NCBI RefSeq assembly: GCF_000768675.1
Contig: NZ_AVPI01000001.1
Coordinates: 309,449-373,448 of the forward strand
DNA: 64,000 nucleotides
Direction: 5' to 3'
DNA from: Knoellia flava TL1
GTDB lineage: Bacteria > Actinomycetota > Actinomycetes > Actinomycetales > Dermatophilaceae
Position numbers and translations under genes: made by a program
In this document: one piece after another, positions 60,935 through 64,000 of the stretch
Position numbering within the stretch: position 1 is the first letter of the stretch
Layout: each line of letters begins with the position of its first letter
The notes under the pieces: generated by a model
Database searches by the model: none
What the model saw: only the letters and a program-made list of their open reading frames with translations
What the model was told of the DNA's origin: nothing

Positions 60935-61906
60935 ATGCGCGCTGCCCTCGTGACCCGACTCGACGGACCCGACGCCATCGAGGTGGTCGACGTCCCCTCG
61001 CCCGAGGTGCCGGACGGCCAGGTGCTCATCGACGTCGCCGCCGCCGGAGTCGCGTTCCCCGACGTGCTGCTCACCCGCGGCGAGTACCAGGTCAAGCCAC
61101 CCCTTCCGTTCGTCCCGGGCGCGGAGGTCGCCGGGTTCGTCCGCGTCGCCCCTGCCGGCAGCGGGTTGGAGGTCGGCGACCGGGTCGCGGCCTTCCCGTT
61201 CCTCGGTGGGTTCGCGGAGCAGGTGGTCTGCGACCCCGCCCTCGTCCTCCCGCTGCCCGACGGCGTGACCTTCGACCAGGGCGCTGCGCTCCCGATGAAC
61301 TACCTCACCTGCCACTTCGCGCTCCGCACCCGCGGCCGCCTCGCCGAGGGCGAGAAGGTGCTCGTCCACGGCGCGGCCGGGGGCATCGGCACCGCCGCGA
61401 CGCAGCTCGCCAAGGCATGGGGAGCGACCGTGTATGCCGTGGTGTCCGACCCGTCGCGCGGTGACGTCGCGAGGGCGGCCGGCGCCGACGAGGTGCTGCC
61501 CGCCGACGGGTTCAGGGACGCCGTCGCCGAGCTCACGTCCGGTCATGGCGTCGACGTCGTCGTCGACCCCGTGGGCGGCGACCGCTTCACCGACTCCCTC
61601 CGGTCGCTGGCGCCGCTCGGGCGGCTGCTCGTCGTCGGCTTCACCGGCGGGTCGATCCCGGAGGTCAGGGTCAACCGCCTGCTGCTCAACAACATCGACG
61701 TCGTCGGTGTCGGCTGGGGGGCGTGGTGGACAGGAGCCGGAGGCGCGGGCTCGGTCCGCCGCCAGTGGGACGACCTCGTGCCGCTGCTCGAGGACGGCCG
61801 GCTCGACCCGGTCGTCGGGTCGGTGCGTTCGCTCGACGAGGTCGCCGTCGCACTGTCCGACATCGACGAGCGCCGCGCGACCGGCAAGGTCCTCCTCACC
61901 CCCTGA
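60935..61906 (+). CDS. NADPH:quinone reductase family oxidoreductase
   Basis: A 323-residue zinc-free medium-chain reductase. It begins MRAALVTRLDGPDAIEVVD, with FPDVLLTRGEYQVKPPLPF and VPGAEVAGFV typical of quinone and enoyl reductases of the 2-haloacrylate/QOR group, and the cofactor loop HGAAGGIGTAATQLAK near 145. It is leaderless behind TAGGAT. It converges on a lipoprotein gene with a gap of four bases. The true substrate could be a quinone or an enoyl compound. Confidence 0.85.
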   Translation: MRAALVTRLDGPDAIEVVDVPSPEVPDGQVLIDVAAAGVAFPDVLLTRGEYQVKPPLPFVPGAEVAGFVRVAPAGSGLEVGDRVAAFPFLGGFAEQVVCDPALVLPLPDGVTFDQGAALPMNYLTCHFALRTRGRLAEGEKVLVHGAAGGIGTAATQLAKAWGATVYAVVSDPSRGDVARAAGADEVLPADGFRDAVAELTSGHGVDVVVDPVGGDRFTDSLRSLAPLGRLLVVGFTGGSIPEVRVNRLLLNNIDVVGVGWGAWWTGAGGAGSVRRQWDDLVPLLEDGRLDPVVGSVRSLDEVAVALSDIDERRATGKVLLTP

Positions 61907-61910
61907 GGAC

Positions 61911-63098
61911 CTAGGGGCGGGGGATCTCGGCGAACCGCGGGCGGCCGACGGTCGGGTCCTGCCGGAGCCGGGCGAGGTCGGTCGTGTTGCGCGAGATCGA
62001 GACGAGCAGCCCGCCGTCGGCGAGCGAGATCTCGGGGTGCGCGAGAGGCGCGTAGGCGAACTCGTCCTTGCCCGTGAGGAACGGCGCCTCGAGGGCGTCG
62101 CTCACCCGCCACGGCCCGACGGGTGACGCCGACGTCCACGTCGCGACGGTCGAGCCGAGGTCGCCGTCCTTCTTCGACACCGCGACGAACTCGTCGCCGA
62201 TGCGGTCCACCGAGAGCGTCTGCGAGACACCGCCCTTCGCCGCGATGACCGGCGCCGCGCGGTGCGGGTCGGCCTGCCAGCGACGCCCGTCCCAGAACTC
62301 CCACGACTGCCGGTCCTCGGGACGGCCGAGGGTGCCGCGACCGACGAGCAGGGCCCGCCCGAACGCCGCACCGGAGGGCAGCTCCGTCCCGTAGACGTAG
62401 ATGTGGTCGTCGGACACCATCGACGCCGAGCCCCAGTTGACCTGGTGGGCACTCTCGTCGTCGGGCGTGAGCGGCAGCACCGTGTCGAGCTGCGGCGCCT
62501 CCCCCGCGCGCACCCGGAAGGTCACGGCGTCCGACCCGAGGTAGCGGAAGCCCCACACGTCGGCCCCGCTCCCCCGGCGGATGCGACCCGTGAAGACGAT
62601 GACGACGTCCTCGTCGCCGTCGCGCACGACGCTCACCGACATCGGCCAGCGCACGACACCGGGCTCGACGTCGGGGATCACCGGCCCCCGCGCGGTCGCC
62701 ATGACCTGGCTGACGCACAGGCCCGACGAGACGAGCATCGAGTTCGCGACCATGCCGGGCGCGACGCCCTGCCGGCGCATCGTGTCGCCGAAGACCCACA
62801 CGAGCCGGCCGTCGGTGAGCCGCGCGCTCGCCCCGATGTCGGCCGCCTGCCAGTAGGGCAGATCCGCCTCTGCCAGAACCGAGTTGAGCTGCTCCACGGT
62901 CGGCTTCACCGAGCCGGTCCCGGGAGCCTCCGGGCAGTCCACCGACATCTCGTATGCCGTTCGCCCACCCGAGCCGGACCCTTCGCCAAACCAGCCGCAG
63001 CCGCCGAGGAGCATCGTGAGAAGCACGACCGAAACGAGCGCGGCGGCCAAGGAGGAGGCGTGGGAGGCGACGGCGGACCGAGCCGGGCGGGAAGTCAC
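61911..63098 (-). CDS. lipoprotein with a beta-propeller-like domain (DUF4185-like)
   Basis: A 395-residue lipoprotein. The N-terminal hydrophobic stretch ends in the lipobox LGGC near residue 32. The rest shows repeated strands such as DGRLVWVFGDTMRRQ, VVIVFTGRIRR and VYGTELPSG, resembling glycosidase-like propellers of the DUF4185 kind that bind or cut polysaccharides. The GTG at 63098 overlaps the stop of the YhgE-like gene (GTGA), so it is coupled to that membrane protein. The function is not known. Confidence 0.65.
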   Translation of the reverse strand: MTSRPARSAVASHASSLAAALVSVVLLTMLLGGCGWFGEGSGSGGRTAYEMSVDCPEAPGTGSVKPTVEQLNSVLAEADLPYWQAADIGASARLTDGRLVWVFGDTMRRQGVAPGMVANSMLVSSGLCVSQVMATARGPVIPDVEPGVVRWPMSVSVVRDGDEDVVIVFTGRIRRGSGADVWGFRYLGSDAVTFRVRAGEAPQLDTVLPLTPDDESAHQVNWGSASMVSDDHIYVYGTELPSGAAFGRALLVGRGTLGRPEDRQSWEFWDGRRWQADPHRAAPVIAAKGGVSQTLSVDRIGDEFVAVSKKDGDLGSTVATWTSASPVGPWRVSDALEAPFLTGKDEFAYAPLAHPEISLADGGLLVSISRNTTDLARLRQDPTVGRPRFAEIPRP

Positions 63099-64000
63099 GT
63101 GGCAGCCACCGCCGGCGACGCGACCGGCCGCCGCCGGTGGACCCGGTGAGCGGCTGCCGTCGAGAGCAGGAGCGCCCCGCCGGCCCACGCGAGGAGGACC
63201 GCGACGTCGAGCCCCAGGTGCATCCGCGGCCCGCCGTAGGCGAGGGTCCGCAGGCCCTCGACGGCATACGACATCGGGAGCACGTGGTGCAGGGCGCGGA
63301 GCGGACCGGGCAGGGTCTCCCACGGGAAGGTGCCGCCGGCGCTGACGAGCTGGAGCACCATGAGGACGAGGCCGAGGAACTGCCCCGTGTCGCCGAGCCG
63401 GGCCATGAGCCCGTGGATGACCGCCATGAAGGTCATCGACACGAGCAGCATGAACCCGAGGACGGCCCACGGGTGCGCGAGGTCGATGCCCACGGCGAAG
63501 CGCACGACAACCCAGGCGAGCACGGCCTGCGCGGTGCCGATGACCGCGGGCGCGAGCCAGCCGCCGAGCGCGACGGGCAGGACCGCCCACCGGCTCGTGA
63601 TCGCCTCCTCGACGAGCGGGCGGGCGCGGGTGAAGAGGGTGAACCCGCCGATCCACATCGCGAGCGCGAGGAAGAACGGGGCCAGCCCGGCGCCGTAGGA
63701 GCCTGCAGTGGCGAGCGCGTCCGAGGTGATGCCGACGGGGGCGCCGATCGTCTGGGCAACGGCCTTGCGCTGCTCGGGTGTCGGGTCGGGCACCTGCTCG
63801 GCACCGTCGGTGAGCGAGGTGGCGAGGGTCCCGGCGCCCGTGTCGAGTGAGGCGAGACCGGTGTCGAGGCGTTCCGCCCCCGACGACAGCTGCTGGGCGC
63901 CGGTGAGGGCCCGGCGCTGGCCCTCGTCGAGCCGCGTCGCGCCCGCGGCGAGGTCGGCGCTGCCCGCCGCGGCACGGTCGACGGCGGACTCGAGCCCGGT
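63095..64000 (-). CDS. YhgE/Pip-like membrane protein with ABC-2-type C-terminus, partial
   Basis: The C-terminal 301 residues of a large membrane protein whose start lies beyond the window. The visible N-terminal part (about 70 residues) is a repeat-like outer stretch with LAAGATRLDEG, LSSGAERLDTGL and LDTGAGTLATSL, typical of the YhgE/Pip heptad stalk. Five or six helices follow with an ABC-2-like pattern (WIGGFTLFTRA, FMLLVSMTFMAVIHG, LPMSYAVEGLR). Such proteins work in export or phage receptor roles. The stop overlaps a lipoprotein gene. Confidence 0.75.
   Translation of the reverse strand, partial: TGLESAVDRAAAGSADLAAGATRLDEGQRRALTGAQQLSSGAERLDTGLASLDTGAGTLATSLTDGAEQVPDPTPEQRKAVAQTIGAPVGITSDALATAGSYGAGLAPFFLALAMWIGGFTLFTRARPLVEEAITSRWAVLPVALGGWLAPAVIGTAQAVLAWVVVRFAVGIDLAHPWAVLGFMLLVSMTFMAVIHGLMARLGDTGQFLGLVLMVLQLVSAGGTFPWETLPGPLRALHHVLPMSYAVEGLRTLAYGGPRMHLGLDVAVLLAWAGGALLLSTAAAHRVHRRRPVASPAVAAT

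Overview
The window is a single stretch of very GC-rich chromosomal DNA in which coding regions run almost back to back on both strands. Strong GC at third codon positions, many GTG starts, ATGA/GTGA gene overlaps, a proteasome activator ending in GQYL (Bpa), a sucrase/ferredoxin-like protein, a TIGR03086-type protein and a trans-acting-enoyl-reductase-like protein all point to an actinobacterium. A Micrococcales/Intrasporangiaceae-like organism fits best, but that placement is inference. I saw no tRNA, rRNA, CRISPR array, insertion sequence, phage or plasmid gene, so this looks like ordinary chromosome with some lineage-specific parts.

Layout. 1-9.8 kb: start of a PBP4-type carboxypeptidase, a TetR-MMPL exporter pair, an ABC exporter divergent from a MarR regulator, VOC and IclR genes, a universal stress protein and an MFS transporter. 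10-24.7 kb: PhoX phosphatase, MobA-like transferase, quinone oxidoreductase, a PadR-ABC-FtsX exporter operon, TIGR03086 and Bpa, secreted YCF48-like protein, acyl-ACP desaturase, a KstD-like flavoprotein, secreted cyclophilin and a HAD phosphatase. 24.7-31 kb: a DUF998-metallophosphoesterase fusion, geranylgeranyl-reductase-like flavoprotein, acyl-CoA synthetase and sucrase/ferredoxin-like protein. 31-42.5 kb: a polyol catabolic block (SorC regulator, divergent binding protein, two permeases, mannitol dehydrogenase, two zinc dehydrogenases, and a separate xylulokinase), interrupted by a gene for a type VII secretion-like beta-propeller protein. 42.5-50.5 kb: ABC-F ATPase, a JmjC/cupin_4 hydroxylase coupled to a Gly/Asp repeat protein, GlgC-like enzyme, enoyl-reductase-like protein, YhhN-like protein, GNAT and a small secreted Cys protein. 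50.8-58.5 kb: a five-gene acyl-CoA dehydrogenase operon, then an enoyl-CoA hydratase coupled to a molybdopterin oxidoreductase. 58.5-64 kb: MFS, LysR, quinone oxidoreductase, a lipoprotein, and a YhgE/Pip-like membrane protein that runs off the end.

How the genes work together. The polyol block should import mannitol, sorbitol or xylitol-like sugars, oxidise them to ketoses and phosphorylate xylulose. It has no ABC ATPase and so must borrow one. The 55.5-50.8 kb operon looks like a branched or unusual acyl-CoA degradation unit of the FadE36/ACAD11 kind. Bpa implies a 20S proteasome elsewhere in the genome.

Three things are not explained by the gene list. (1) The octamer GTATGCCG occurs 52 times by hand count, 26 on each strand, often at the cost of rare codons. 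(2) A family of long hairpins sits just after stop codons, some with identical loops and co-varying arms. (3) Eleven genes appear leaderless, with a TAGnnT box 6-7 bases before the start codon, including one divergent pair sharing a single CCTAGG core. The most interesting gene pair is the repeat protein with three evenly placed histidines that is translationally coupled to a JmjC-type hydroxylase.
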